Positions 51,840-60,972 of a DNA stretch of 64,000 bases are shown one piece after another; positions within the stretch are counted from its first letter, which is position 1, and every line of letters begins with the position of its first letter. The notes under the pieces are model-generated. The model saw only the letters and a list, made by a program, of their open reading frames with translations. It ran no database searches and had not been told where the DNA came from. This stretch comes from Microbacterium arabinogalactanolyticum (GTDB lineage: Bacteria; Actinomycetota; Actinomycetes; Actinomycetales; Microbacteriaceae), in contig NZ_BRZC01000007.1 of assembly GCF_030268005.1 (NCBI RefSeq), forward strand, positions 891,611-955,610, written 5' to 3'. A program made the position numbers and the translations under genes.

Positions 51840-52744
51840 CCTCCACGATGACGTCTCCGATCAACGCGACACGGCGCCTGACCGTGCCGAACCCGGCATC
51901 CGCTCCCCGCGGTCCACGCACGGTGACCGTCGGCGGCGTGGTGCGCGTCGTCGGGCTGGCGCTCTGGCTGATCATCACGCTGTTCCCGCTGTACTGGATC
52001 GCGCTGACCTCGTTCAAGGCGCCGGGCACGATCAATCGCTACCCGATCGAGTACTGGCCGAGCGAGCCATCCCTGGCGAACTACGTGAGCCTGTTCCAGG
52101 ACAGCGCCTTCGGGGTCTTCCTGGGCAACTCCGCACTGGTCGCGCTGACCGCCGGGGCCGTGGCCACGCTGATCGCGCTGCTGAGCGCCTACGTGATCGC
52201 ACGTTTCGAGTTCCGCGGCAAGGGCGCGGTGCTGATCGCATTCCTGCTGACGCAGATGATCCCGGCGTTCATCGCACTGGGACCGCTGTACTCGATGATG
52301 AGCGACCTGGGCCTGGTCGACACCAAGCCCGGCCTGATCCTGGTGTACATCGCGATCTGCATCCCGTTCTCGACGGTCATGCTGCGCGGCTTCTTCGAGA
52401 ACGTGCCGGACGCGCTCGAGGAGGCGGCGATGATCGACGGATGCTCGCGCCTGGGCGCACTGTTCCGGGTGCTCGTCCCGGTGATGACGCCGGGCATCAT
52501 CGCCGCGTTCATCTTCAACTTCGTGAACTGCTGGAACGAGCTGTTCCTGTCGGTGGTGCTGATGAACACCGACGAGAACCGCACGGTGCCGTCGGCGCTG
52601 AACGGCTTCATCTCGACGTTCAACATCGACTGGGGCTCGATGTCGGCGGCGGCCGTGCTGACCATCCTGCCGACCATGCTGATGTTCGCTCTGGCGAGCC
52701 GGTGGATCGTGGCCGGACTGACGTCGGGCGCCGTGAAGGAGTGA
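51836..52744 (+). CDS. sugar-type ABC transporter permease (MalG-type)
   Basis: A 302-residue partner permease with six helices, the EAA loop DALEEAAMIDGCSRLGAL near residue 195 and the C-terminus VAGLTSGAVKE. The ATG overlaps the preceding stop. It ends the operon; a strong bidirectional hairpin follows within 7 bases. As in the other two importers of the window, no ATPase gene is present. Confidence 0.91.
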   Translation: MTSTMTSPINATRRLTVPNPASAPRGPRTVTVGGVVRVVGLALWLIITLFPLYWIALTSFKAPGTINRYPIEYWPSEPSLANYVSLFQDSAFGVFLGNSALVALTAGAVATLIALLSAYVIARFEFRGKGAVLIAFLLTQMIPAFIALGPLYSMMSDLGLVDTKPGLILVYIAICIPFSTVMLRGFFENVPDALEEAAMIDGCSRLGALFRVLVPVMTPGIIAAFIFNFVNCWNELFLSVVLMNTDENRTVPSALNGFISTFNIDWGSMSAAAVLTILPTMLMFALASRWIVAGLTSGAVKE

Positions 52745-52750
52745 TGCAGG

Positions 52751-52790
52751 ACTGCCCGGGGGCGCTTCAGGCGAAGCACCCCCGGGCAGT
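52751..52790. terminator. strong bidirectional terminator
   Basis: An 18-bp stem with one internal mismatch: ACTGCCCGGGGG-C-GCTTC pairs with GAAGC-A-CCCCCGGGCAGT around a 4-base AGGC loop. It separates the convergent ABC operon and aldo/keto reductase gene. Confidence 0.9.
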
Positions 52791-52798
52791 CGGATGCC

Positions 52799-53812
52799 TC
52801 AGACCAGGCGCTCCTTCGGGGAGACCGTGTAGGTGTCCTCGGGGTCGTCGAACACCACGCCGGCGAGCGCGGTGTCGATGGCGGTCATCACCTCGGCGTC
52901 CAGCTTCACGCCGGAGGCCTTGACGTTGTCGGCGAGCTGCTCGGGACGCGAGGCGCCGACCAGGGCCGCGGCCACGTTCGGGTTCTGCAGCACCCAGGCG
53001 ATCGCGAGCTGCGGCATCGTCAGGCCCGCCTCGGCCGCGATCGGCTTGAGGTTCTGCACGGCCGCGAGGATGTCGTCCTGCAGGAAGCGCTGGATGAAGT
53101 GCGCACCCGAGTGCGGGTCGGTGGCGCGCGAGCCGTCCGGCACCGGCTGACCGGGCAGGTACTTGCCGCTGAGCACGCCCTGCGCCATCGGCGACCAGAC
53201 GATCTGCGAGATGCCCAGCTCCTCCGAGGCGGGCACGACCTTGCCCTCGATCACGCGGTGCAGCATGGAGTACTGCGGCTGGTTCGAGATGAGCTGCACG
53301 CCCAGCTCGCGGGCCAGCGCGTGGCCCTCGCGCAGCTGCTCGGCGGTCCACTCCGAGACGCCGATGTACAGCGCCTTGCCCTGGCGGACCACGTCGGCGA
53401 AGGCCTGCATGGTCTCCTCGAGCGGGGTCTCGTGGTCGTAGCGGTGCGCCTGGTACAGGTCGACGTACTCCACGCCGAGGCGCTGCAGCGAGCCGTCGAT
53501 CGAGTCGCGGATGTGCTTGCGGCTCAGGCCGGTGTCGTTCGGGCCCTTCGGGCCGGTCGGGAAGTACACCTTGGTGAAGATCTCGAGGCCTGCGCGGCGC
53601 TGACCGGCGAGCGCCTTGCCGAGCACGACCTCGGCTGCGGTGTTGGCATAGGTGTCCGCGGTGTCGAACGTGGTGATGCCGGCATCCAGCGCGGCGTGCA
53701 CGGTGGCGACAGCGGCATCGTCACCCACCTGCGAGGCGTGCGTGACCCAGTTGCCGTAGGTGATCTCCGAGACCTTGAGACCGCTGTTGCCGAGATAGCG
53801 ATAGTTGACCAT
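52799..53812 (-). CDS. aldo/keto reductase (potassium-channel beta-subunit-like group)
   Basis: A 337-residue aldo/keto reductase starting MVNYRYLGNSGLKVSEIT. The tetrad is Asp and Tyr in TFDTADTYANT, Lys in EIFTKVYF and His in LYQAHRYD. The C-terminal NADPH-binding loop is VGASRPEQLADN. This group (AKR family 6/11-like) reduces a range of aldehydes and ketones. It differs from the two fucose-dehydrogenase-type AKRs of the window. It is transcribed alone, divergent from the two-component system. Confidence 0.9.
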   Translation of the reverse strand: MVNYRYLGNSGLKVSEITYGNWVTHASQVGDDAAVATVHAALDAGITTFDTADTYANTAAEVVLGKALAGQRRAGLEIFTKVYFPTGPKGPNDTGLSRKHIRDSIDGSLQRLGVEYVDLYQAHRYDHETPLEETMQAFADVVRQGKALYIGVSEWTAEQLREGHALARELGVQLISNQPQYSMLHRVIEGKVVPASEELGISQIVWSPMAQGVLSGKYLPGQPVPDGSRATDPHSGAHFIQRFLQDDILAAVQNLKPIAAEAGLTMPQLAIAWVLQNPNVAAALVGASRPEQLADNVKASGVKLDAEVMTAIDTALAGVVFDDPEDTYTVSPKERLV

Positions 53813-53870
53813 GGGACAACGCTATCCCCCTCCCAGCATGGCAAGGGCCGTGCTCTGTCACACTGTTCCC

Positions 53871-54530
53871 ATGTCCACCCTGCCGCGGCTGCTGTACGTC
53901 GAGGACGAGGCCGAGACCGCCGCGATCGTCGTGGAGGTGCTCTCGGACGAGTACCTCGTCGACCACGCGCGCACGGGCGAGCACGGGCTGGAGCTCGCGC
54001 TCGGACAGCGGTACGACGTGATGGTCGTCGACCGGCGCCTCCCCGGCATGACGGGTGCCGAGCTGCTGCAGGCCGTGCGCACCGCCCACATCACCACCCC
54101 GGCCATCATGCTCACCGCACTGGGCACAGTGGCCGACCGGGTGAGCGGCCTGGATGCCGGGGCCGACGACTACCTGCTCAAACCCTTCGACTTCGACGAG
54201 CTGCGCGCCCGGCTGCGCGCACTGATGCGCGGGCGAGGGCCTGGCACGCGCCGGGAGATCGGCGACTGGCTGTTCTCCACGACCTCCCTGGTGCTCTACG
54301 GTCCCGACGGCGGACGCGTGCCGCTCACTCAGGCCGAGGCCGATCTGCTCGAGCTGCTGACCTCCAGCCCCGAGCACGTGTTCTCGCGCGAGGAGATCGT
54401 CGCGAGCCTCTTCCCGGGCGGCTCGGCGGGCACCGTCGACGCCTACGTGCACTACATCCGCCGCAAGACGACCCCCGAGATCATCGACACAGTCCGCGCA
54501 CGCGGCTATCGCAGCGGGATGCCGCGATGA
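53871..54530 (+). CDS. OmpR-family response regulator
   Basis: A 219-residue regulator. The receiver domain (residues 6-118) has the acidic pair VEDEAE, phospho-acceptor Asp54 in VMVVDRRLPG, Thr in IMLTALG and Lys104 in YLLKPFDF. The C-terminal winged helix (127-216) ends with DTVRARGYRSG. I chose the ATG giving MSTLPRLLYVEDE; a longer frame reads through the promoter. It overlaps the histidine kinase gene (ATGA). The direct repeats at 55589-55606 ahead of the next operon may be its binding site. Confidence 0.92.
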   Translation: MSTLPRLLYVEDEAETAAIVVEVLSDEYLVDHARTGEHGLELALGQRYDVMVVDRRLPGMTGAELLQAVRTAHITTPAIMLTALGTVADRVSGLDAGADDYLLKPFDFDELRARLRALMRGRGPGTRREIGDWLFSTTSLVLYGPDGGRVPLTQAEADLLELLTSSPEHVFSREEIVASLFPGGSAGTVDAYVHYIRRKTTPEIIDTVRARGYRSGMPR

Positions 54531-55519
54531 GCGCCCGCACCGACCACGCCGTCGCCGCCGATCGCGCGCGAGTGCAGCGCTCCGCGCTGCGCACGGGCCT
54601 GTGGGTCGGCATCGCATCCGCTGCCGTGGTGACCGCGGTGACGGCCACGATCATCACCGCGCTTCTCACCGCGAGCCGGCCGGGCCCGCGCTCGCACGGC
54701 CGGCCAGGCGAGCCGCTCGGCGATCGCATCCTCGACCTCGACGACGTACTGCCCGTCGTGATCGCGATGGGCGTGATCGGAGTGCTGCTGCTGGGCGTCA
54801 TCGCATGGTACGCGTCGCGCCGGGCATCCGAGCCCCTCGCCGAGGCCCTCGGCGTGCAGCGCGCCTTCGTGGCGGATGCGAGTCATGAGCTGCGCACGCC
54901 GCTCACCACCTTGAACAGCCGCATCCAGCTGGCGGAGCACCGGCTGCGACAGGGCGAGGACGTCGGACGGGTGCTGGCCGACATGCGCGCGGATGCCGCG
55001 GTGATGGATGCCGTGCTCACGGATCTGCTGCTGGCGGCCGAGACCGCAGGAGGCCGGGAATCGGATGCCACGGCCTCGGCCTCGGTCTTCGAGTCCTTGC
55101 AGGACGCCGCCGCCCTGATCGCTCCGCGGGCCGCCGAGCGCGGCGTGCGTGTCGACGTGCAGGCGCCCGCGGATCTGCAGGTGGCCGCCGAGCAGACGGC
55201 GCTCATGCGCGCCGTGATCGCCCTGCTCGACAACGCCGTGCGGTACAGCCCGGACGGCACGAGCGTGCAGCTGACCGCGGTCGCATCGGGGCGGCAGGCG
55301 CAGATCCGAGTCGCCGATCACGGTCCGGGGCTCGGCGACATGGACCCGGAGCGCGTCTTCGAGCGGTTCGCCCGGTCCACGGCGTCCACCGAGCGACGCG
55401 GGTTCGGGCTGGGCCTCGCCCTGGTGCGCGACGTCGCGAACCGATTCGGCGGCTCGGTCGAGGTGGAGCGCACCTCCCCTGCCGGGACGACCTTCCTGCT
55501 GACGCTTCCGCGAGCCTGA
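54527..55519 (+). CDS. membrane sensor histidine kinase
   Basis: A 330-residue kinase with two membrane helices (about 25-48 and 77-96) enclosing a very short extracellular loop of about 28 residues. So short a loop suggests sensing within or at the membrane. The H-box His120 is in VADASHELRTPLTTLN, the N-box in LLDNAVRYSPDG, and the G-boxes in VADHGPGLG and GFGLGLALV. There is no clear HAMP domain. It is co-translated with the response regulator. Confidence 0.92.
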   Translation: MSARTDHAVAADRARVQRSALRTGLWVGIASAAVVTAVTATIITALLTASRPGPRSHGRPGEPLGDRILDLDDVLPVVIAMGVIGVLLLGVIAWYASRRASEPLAEALGVQRAFVADASHELRTPLTTLNSRIQLAEHRLRQGEDVGRVLADMRADAAVMDAVLTDLLLAAETAGGRESDATASASVFESLQDAAALIAPRAAERGVRVDVQAPADLQVAAEQTALMRAVIALLDNAVRYSPDGTSVQLTAVASGRQAQIRVADHGPGLGDMDPERVFERFARSTASTERRGFGLGLALVRDVANRFGGSVEVERTSPAGTTFLLTLPRA

Positions 55520-55588
55520 CGACGCCCAAACGGGCCGCAGGCTGGGAATCATCGATCCCCTTCCTATGAGAACGCGCAGGATGCCGGA

Positions 55589-55606
55589 TTCTTGGGGCTT
55601 TCTTGG
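55589..55606 (+). promoter_or_regulatory. TTCTTGG direct repeats, candidate response-regulator site
   Basis: TTCTTGG at 55589-55595 and again at 55600-55606, 11 bp apart start to start, the spacing usual for OmpR-family dimer sites. They lie 24 bases before the ATG of the following gene. Confidence 0.4.
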
Positions 55607-55629
55607 CGGCCGGGCGCGACAGTCATCCC

Positions 55630-56235
55630 ATGAGCGAGAACGACGAGAACACTTCTGTCCCCGGTGAGGCCGCCGACGGCGGCGCTCCCGACACGACGCC
55701 GGCCGCCGGTGCCGCACCGGCAGCAGCACCGGATGCTGCGCCGACGGCGCCCGCTGCGGCTCAGACCCCGCCCGCTCCGCCGGCGCCGGGGACTCCGACC
55801 GCACCCGCGGTGCCGACCACCCCGATCCTCCCGACGACGCCCGTCGATCAGGTGGCGCCTGGTGGCGCACCCGCCGCGGTGTACCCCGGAGCCGCTGCCG
55901 TACCGGTGTCGGCGAAACCGTTCTGGAGCCGCACCGGCACACGCATCGGAGCCGGCGTCGTCGGCGGCGTGGTCGTCCTGATGCTCGGCTTCGGCGGCGG
56001 CTGGGTGGCCCACAGCGTGGTGCGCCCGTTCGGCATGCACGAGCAGGCCTGGGGCGGCCCGGGTGGCGATCGTGGCATGAGGCACGACGGCTTCGACGGC
56101 CAGCGCGCACCGCGCGGGGGCCAGGGCTTCGGCGACGGCCAGCGCCCCGGTGGCTCGAGCGGATCCGACGACGGCAGCACGGGCGGCAACGACTCCGACG
56201 ACACCCCGACCCCCGGCAGCACACCGGGCTCCTGA
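55630..56235 (+). CDS. Pro/Ala-rich single-pass membrane protein
   Basis: A 201-residue protein of unknown function. Residues 1-95 are Pro/Ala/Thr-rich and probably disordered. One helix at about 108-130 follows (IGAGVVGGVVVLMLGFGGGW), and the outer tail is Gly/Asp/His/Arg-rich (GGDRGMRHDGFDGQRAPRGG). The start ATG is chosen over an upstream TTG. It is first in the line leading to the flavocytochrome, FMN-binding protein and ApbE genes. A role in binding metal or organising that system is possible but unsupported by any motif. Confidence 0.75.
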   Translation: MSENDENTSVPGEAADGGAPDTTPAAGAAPAAAPDAAPTAPAAAQTPPAPPAPGTPTAPAVPTTPILPTTPVDQVAPGGAPAAVYPGAAAVPVSAKPFWSRTGTRIGAGVVGGVVVLMLGFGGGWVAHSVVRPFGMHEQAWGGPGGDRGMRHDGFDGQRAPRGGQGFGDGQRPGGSSGSDDGSTGGNDSDDTPTPGSTPGS

Positions 56236-56332
56236 GCCCCGGGTCGGGACGGAAGCCGTGGGAACCCCCTCCGAACCGGCGTCCGTCGCGACCCGGGCCA
56301 ACCATCACACGACCACCGCAGGGAGGCACGAC

Positions 56333-57763
56333 ATGGTCACGATCACCGCTCCGGCCGGCGCACCGGCAAGCCGCGCACGAGCCCGCCGCCCCAGCGCCGG
56401 CGTACGGCGGCGCCGTGCCGAGCTGTGGAGTCTCGGCGCCACCGTCGTCGTCTGGACGACCTGCCTGTACGTCGTGGCTCTGTGGGTCGCCGGCGGAGGT
56501 GTGCAGGCGCTGTTCACGAGCCGCGCCGATCTGCTGAACTCGGCCGGCCGCCTCACGGGTCTGGTCGCCTCGAACCTGCTGCTCCTGCAGGTGCTGCTGA
56601 TGGCGCGCGTCCCGCTGTTCGAGCGCGGATTCGGCCGCGACGGGATGACGCGGATGCACCGGCTCGTCGGCTTCTGGTCGTTCGCGCTGCTCCTCACGCA
56701 CATCGGGCTGCAGACGCTCGGCTATGCGGCATCCGCCGGGCTCAACCCGCTCGTGCAACTGTGGCAGTTCGTCGTGGACTACCCGGGGATGCTGCTGGCG
56801 GCCGCGGGCACCGCGCTCGTCATCCTCGTCGCACTCACCTCGATGAAACGCGCACGGCGCCGGCTGCGCTACGAGTCGTGGCACCTGCTGCACCTGTACG
56901 GCTATCTCGGCGCAGGGCTCGCGCTGCCGCATCAGCTGTGGACGGGGTCGGACTTCACGGCCTCCGCCGCGGCCACCTGGTACTGGTGGGGCCTGTGGAT
57001 CCTGACCGCCGTCGCGGTGATCGCCTATCGCGTGATCGTGCCGCTGGTGCGCTCCCGCCGGCATCTGCTGCGCGTCGCGAGCGTCACCCGGGACGGCGCC
57101 GACGGGGTGACCGTGCGGATGCGCGGCGAGGGCATCGCGCGACTCGGCGCGCAGCCAGGGCAGTTCTTCGTCTGGCGCTTCATGGACGGGCCGGGCTGGA
57201 CGCGAGGGCATCCCTTCTCGCTCTCGGCCGCGCCGACCGGCGACGAGCTGACCATCTCGGCCCGGCTCGTCGGCGACGGAACGTCGCGGCTCGCCGCCCT
57301 GCGGCCGGGCACCCGGGTGCACGTCGAGGGTCCCTACGGCGGATTCACCGGCGAGCGCAGGCGAGGTCGGCGGATGCTGATGATCGGCGCGGGCGCCGGC
57401 GTCGCGCCCCTGGTGTCGCTGCTCGAGGGAGAGTCGTACGCCCCGGGCGAGGCGGTGATCATCACCCGCGACACCACTCCCGAGGTGGCGCTGCGCACGG
57501 ATGCGCTGGCCGGGCTGGTGCGCGACCGCGGCGTGCGTCACATCGCCCTGCCCGGACGCCGCGCGCGGTCCGGTGCCGTGTGGCTGCCGGAGTCGCACTC
57601 CCGCTGGAACGGTGCCGACGCTCTGCGTCACCTCGCTCCCGATGTGCTCGAGCACGAGGTGTACGTGTGCGGTCCGCCGGACTGGGCGGATGCCGTGCTG
57701 CGCGACCTGCGCGCGGCCGGTTTCCCGCCCGAGCGCATCCGCCGCGAGGCGTTCGCGATCTGA
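56333..57763 (+). CDS. ferric-reductase-like flavocytochrome (membrane b-type, FAD/NAD domains)
   Basis: A 476-residue membrane oxidoreductase. The N-terminal ferric-reductase-like domain has about six helices and histidines placed to bind heme (RMHRLVGFWSF, LLTHIGLQ, ESWHLLHLYGYL, ALPHQLW). It is followed by an FAD domain (GHPFSLSAAP) and an NAD(P) domain (MIGAGAGVAPLVSLLEG, VYVCGPPDW). GGGAGG lies six bases upstream of the ATG. It would move electrons from cytoplasmic NAD(P)H across the membrane, here probably to the FMN-binding protein encoded next. Confidence 0.9.
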   Translation: MVTITAPAGAPASRARARRPSAGVRRRRAELWSLGATVVVWTTCLYVVALWVAGGGVQALFTSRADLLNSAGRLTGLVASNLLLLQVLLMARVPLFERGFGRDGMTRMHRLVGFWSFALLLTHIGLQTLGYAASAGLNPLVQLWQFVVDYPGMLLAAAGTALVILVALTSMKRARRRLRYESWHLLHLYGYLGAGLALPHQLWTGSDFTASAAATWYWWGLWILTAVAVIAYRVIVPLVRSRRHLLRVASVTRDGADGVTVRMRGEGIARLGAQPGQFFVWRFMDGPGWTRGHPFSLSAAPTGDELTISARLVGDGTSRLAALRPGTRVHVEGPYGGFTGERRRGRRMLMIGAGAGVAPLVSLLEGESYAPGEAVIITRDTTPEVALRTDALAGLVRDRGVRHIALPGRRARSGAVWLPESHSRWNGADALRHLAPDVLEHEVYVCGPPDWADAVLRDLRAAGFPPERIRREAFAI

Positions 57764-57814
57764 GCATCCGGCCCTGTGAACGCGGACGACGACCCTGACG
57801 ACGAGGAGAAGATC

Positions 57815-58369
57815 ATGGAACGACCGATGAAGCGCATCGCCTACGCGATGCTCGCCACCGTCAGCGGGCTGGTGCTGCTGTTCAGCTACCGCACCTCCAC
57901 GGGGGCGGAGATCCCGACGGCGAACGCCGCCGCACCGGCCGCGTCGACCGGTACGTCCGGTTCGGGGACGGGGTCCGGTTCGGGGTCGACGCCCAGCGAC
58001 TCGACGTCCGGCAGCGGCACCGGTTCCGGCTCCACGACCGGGGCTGACGGAACCGGCAGCACGACCGGCACCACAACCTCATCCGGTCTGAAGGACGGCA
58101 CCTTCACCGGCGATGCGGCGAGCACCCGCTACGGGCCGGTGCAGGTGCAGGTCACGGTGAGCGGCGGGAGCATCGCATCCGTCGACGTGGTCGAGTACCC
58201 GAACGAGAACCCTCGCGACCGGCAGATCAACCAGCAGGCCGTGCCGATGCTGGTCAGCGAGACCACCTCCGCGCAGTCGGCGCAGATCGACATGATCTCC
58301 GGCGCGACGTACACGAGCCAGGGGTATCAGCAATCGCTGCAGAGCGCGCTCGATCAGGCGAAGTCATGA
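57815..58369 (+). CDS. FMN-binding-domain protein with ApbE flavinylation motif
   Basis: A 184-residue membrane-anchored extracytoplasmic protein. A signal anchor (about residues 5-22) is followed by a 60-residue Ser/Gly/Thr linker and an FMN_bind domain (about 105-184). The domain ends with DMISGATYTSQGY, in which the first Thr after SGA is the expected site of covalent FMN attachment. The start with GAGGAG close upstream is preferred over a GTG extension. It overlaps apbE by four bases, the expected donor of its FMN. Confidence 0.88.
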   Translation: MERPMKRIAYAMLATVSGLVLLFSYRTSTGAEIPTANAAAPAASTGTSGSGTGSGSGSTPSDSTSGSGTGSGSTTGADGTGSTTGTTTSSGLKDGTFTGDAASTRYGPVQVQVTVSGGSIASVDVVEYPNENPRDRQINQQAVPMLVSETTSAQSAQIDMISGATYTSQGYQQSLQSALDQAKS

Positions 58370-59145
58370 CCGCCCGGCACGTGCAGGTGTGCCCCGTGAT
58401 GGGCACTGTCGCCAGTGCGCACGTGATCGGCGGAGCCGCCGGTGGTGATGTCAGGGCCGCGATCGAGTCCTGCTTCGACGTGCTGCGCCGCGCAGATCGG
58501 GTCTTCTCGATGTACGACCCCGCATCGGAGGTGCGGCGCATCGCCCGCGGCGAGCTGCGGATCGCGGATGCCGACCCCTGGGTGGCCGAGGTCGAGGCGG
58601 CCTGCGACGGAGCGGAGTTCGAGACGCGCGGGCTGTTCAGCGCGCATCCGGGCGGCGTCTTCGACCCGACCGGATACGTGAAGGGCTGGGCGACCGAGCG
58701 CGCGGCCCGTGAGCACCTCCTGCCGCTGCTGAACGTGCCAGGCGTGCACGCCGTCGGGCTCGACGTCGGGGGCGACCTGCAGGTCTTCACCGCCGAGGAG
58801 TCGGACTGGACCTGGAACATCGGCATCGTCGACCCCTCCGATCGCGCTCAGGTGATCGCGACCGTTCCCGTGCGCAACGGCGCCGTCGCGACCTCGGGCG
58901 GCGCGGAGCGCGGGGCGCACATCATCGACCCCCGTACGGGCGCGGCCGCCACAGGCATCCGCTCGGCCACGGTCATCGCCGAGAGCCTCACCCGTGCGGA
59001 TGTCTGGGCCACCGCGATCGTCGCCGCGGGCGCCGACCTGGACTGGCTTCCCCGCGCGACCGGCACATCAGGCCTGCTCGTCGACGCCGCCGGACGCATC
59101 CGCCGCTGGGTCGAGGGCGTGACCGTCGAGGTGCAGCCCGCCTGA
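58366..59145 (+). CDS. apbE: FAD:protein FMN transferase
   Basis: A 259-residue ApbE-family enzyme that transfers FMN from FAD to a Ser/Thr of target proteins. Typical segments are VCPVMGTVASAHV, RADRVFSMYDPASEV, FDPTGYVKGWA, LDVGGDLQ and the metal-binding AHIIDPRTGAAA. No lipoprotein signal is visible, so it may act in the cytoplasm before export or lack a recognisable anchor. It overlaps the FMN-binding protein gene (ATGA). This is the modifying enzyme of the cluster. Confidence 0.92.
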   Translation: MTARHVQVCPVMGTVASAHVIGGAAGGDVRAAIESCFDVLRRADRVFSMYDPASEVRRIARGELRIADADPWVAEVEAACDGAEFETRGLFSAHPGGVFDPTGYVKGWATERAAREHLLPLLNVPGVHAVGLDVGGDLQVFTAEESDWTWNIGIVDPSDRAQVIATVPVRNGAVATSGGAERGAHIIDPRTGAAATGIRSATVIAESLTRADVWATAIVAAGADLDWLPRATGTSGLLVDAAGRIRRWVEGVTVEVQPA

Positions 59146-59155
59146 GCGCGTCGGG

Positions 59156-60868
59156 TCAGACGGACACGGACTCGCGGATGTCGGCGCGGGTCAGCGGCAC
59201 GGTCGGCGTGCCGGCGTGATCGTCCGGCAACCGTGGCGGTGCGGATGCCGTCGGCTGCGGGGCATCCTGCGCAACGATCGCCGCGCGGTCGCGGAAGCCG
59301 TCGGCGGTCACCCGGTCGAGCTCGACCTGCTTCCGGATCGCGGCGGTCTTCTCGTACAGCGACGGGTCGCCGTAGCTGGTGAGCACCTTCACCAGGACCG
59401 GCAGCAGCTCGATCATGAAGAAGAGTGCGGCGATCAGCCAGTGGGCCCAGAAGATCGCGGGCTCCTTGTCGGCCAGGCGGTTCAGGCCGGTGATCTGACT
59501 GAGCAGCCCGATCGCCCCGGCGTTGCCCTGCGCGACCGAATCCGCACGCGCGTTGTACGCGGCGAGCGCGTTCTCGTAGGTCTTCTTCGCCGCGGGCAGC
59601 TGGTCCTTGGCCTGCCGGCGGTTGGTCGACTCGGATGCCGTGGTGTTGGCCTTCTCGGCCGTCTCAGCGCTGGACAGGTCGCCGTTGGCGGCGCGCAGCT
59701 GCGCGGCCAGGGCGTCGTAGGTCTGCTGGGCCTGGGCGAGCTGGGCCTTCGCGGCATCCGAGCTGGAACCCTGGCCGTGCACGCCGGTGCAGCCGGGCAC
59801 CGTGCCTGCGCCCTCCCCGGTCAGCTCGCACTGGTACAGCGCACGGGCGGAGTCGATCACCTTCTGCTGCTCGGCCATCTTGCCGGTGAGATCGTCGACG
59901 GTGGACTTGGCGGCGGCGGTCGAGGCCGAGCCTTTGTCGGTGCCTGCGACGATGCCGGTTGCGGCCTGGTTCTCAAGCGCGGCGACCCGCTTGGTCGCGG
60001 CGTCGAGGGCCTTCTTCTCCGGCCCCTTCTCGAGGGCCTTCTGGTCGGACTGCGACTGGGTGATGTTGGTGGACGCCACCTCGCGGGCGATGTCGTTGTG
60101 GAACACCTGCAGCACGAGCGGCTCCGCGACGAGGAAGCCGATCAGCGCCGCCATCGCCACGCGCGGGACGGCCAGCGCGATCAGCTTGCCGATGCTGCGC
60201 GACGACGACATGGTCGCTGTGAGGAAGCGGTCGAGGTTGAAGATGATCGCCGCCCACACGATCGCGAGCGGTACGGCCAGCAAGATCGCCACCTGCACGC
60301 CGGTCGTGAGCGCGAACAGCATCGAGATCGCAGAGACCAGCGCGGTTCCGGCGAGCACGAAGAACATCTGCACGAAGCGGGGCGTCTCGCCCGGAACACG
60401 GTCGAGGATCGGGCCGTCGGCACCGCCGAGGATCGCGAGCGTGCGCAGGCGCGAACCCGGTACGCGCTCGCGGCGGGGACGCCGGGCGCGGGCGGGCTCC
60501 GGAGCGGGCGCGGACACCGGCTCGGCGGGCATCGGCTCGACGGTCAGCGGCTCGGATGCCGCGGCCTCGTCGACGACCACCCGGCTCGGCCGGGAGGGCT
60601 CGTCGAAGAACGGGAAGTCCTCGACGTCGAACGGCTCGGTCTCCTGCGCGTCCTGCACGACCGGGTTGGGCCGCGTGGAGCGGTCTGCCGCGTCGTCGAG
60701 GGTGCTCGCGGCGATGCCGGCATCCGCGTCGGGGCCGGACGGCCGGTACTCGCGGGTGAAGAACTCGGGCACCTCGGCAGCCGACGTCGCGTCGTTCGAG
60801 CCGTCGCCGTCGACCTCGATGCGGTCCTGCGAGCCCATCCGTCCAGGGCGATGCGCGGAGTAAGACAT
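59156..60868 (-). CDS. DUF4407 membrane/coiled-coil protein
   Basis: A 570-residue DUF4407-type protein of unknown function. An acidic disordered N-terminal region (1-155) precedes two membrane helices (about 165-215, MFFVLAGTALVSAISMLFAL) and a third near 235. A long Ala/Lys/Gln-rich coiled coil follows (about 265-470, with a Cys pair in YQCELTGEGAGTVPGCTG that could form a disulfide). A fourth helix lies near 485 (HWLIAALFFMIELLPVLVKV). The coiled-coil region is probably outside the cell. It is convergent with apbE. Confidence 0.85.
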   Translation of the reverse strand: MSYSAHRPGRMGSQDRIEVDGDGSNDATSAAEVPEFFTREYRPSGPDADAGIAASTLDDAADRSTRPNPVVQDAQETEPFDVEDFPFFDEPSRPSRVVVDEAAASEPLTVEPMPAEPVSAPAPEPARARRPRRERVPGSRLRTLAILGGADGPILDRVPGETPRFVQMFFVLAGTALVSAISMLFALTTGVQVAILLAVPLAIVWAAIIFNLDRFLTATMSSSRSIGKLIALAVPRVAMAALIGFLVAEPLVLQVFHNDIAREVASTNITQSQSDQKALEKGPEKKALDAATKRVAALENQAATGIVAGTDKGSASTAAAKSTVDDLTGKMAEQQKVIDSARALYQCELTGEGAGTVPGCTGVHGQGSSSDAAKAQLAQAQQTYDALAAQLRAANGDLSSAETAEKANTTASESTNRRQAKDQLPAAKKTYENALAAYNARADSVAQGNAGAIGLLSQITGLNRLADKEPAIFWAHWLIAALFFMIELLPVLVKVLTSYGDPSLYEKTAAIRKQVELDRVTADGFRDRAAIVAQDAPQPTASAPPRLPDDHAGTPTVPLTRADIRESVSV

Positions 60869-60972
60869 CCCTCCAGGCTAGGAAACCCCGGCTGAGCGAC
60901 TCCCGGACGAACCCTGCGAACGGCTCCCAGGAAAGGGATGCGGCGTCGCGGTCACCCTGTCAGGCTGGACGC

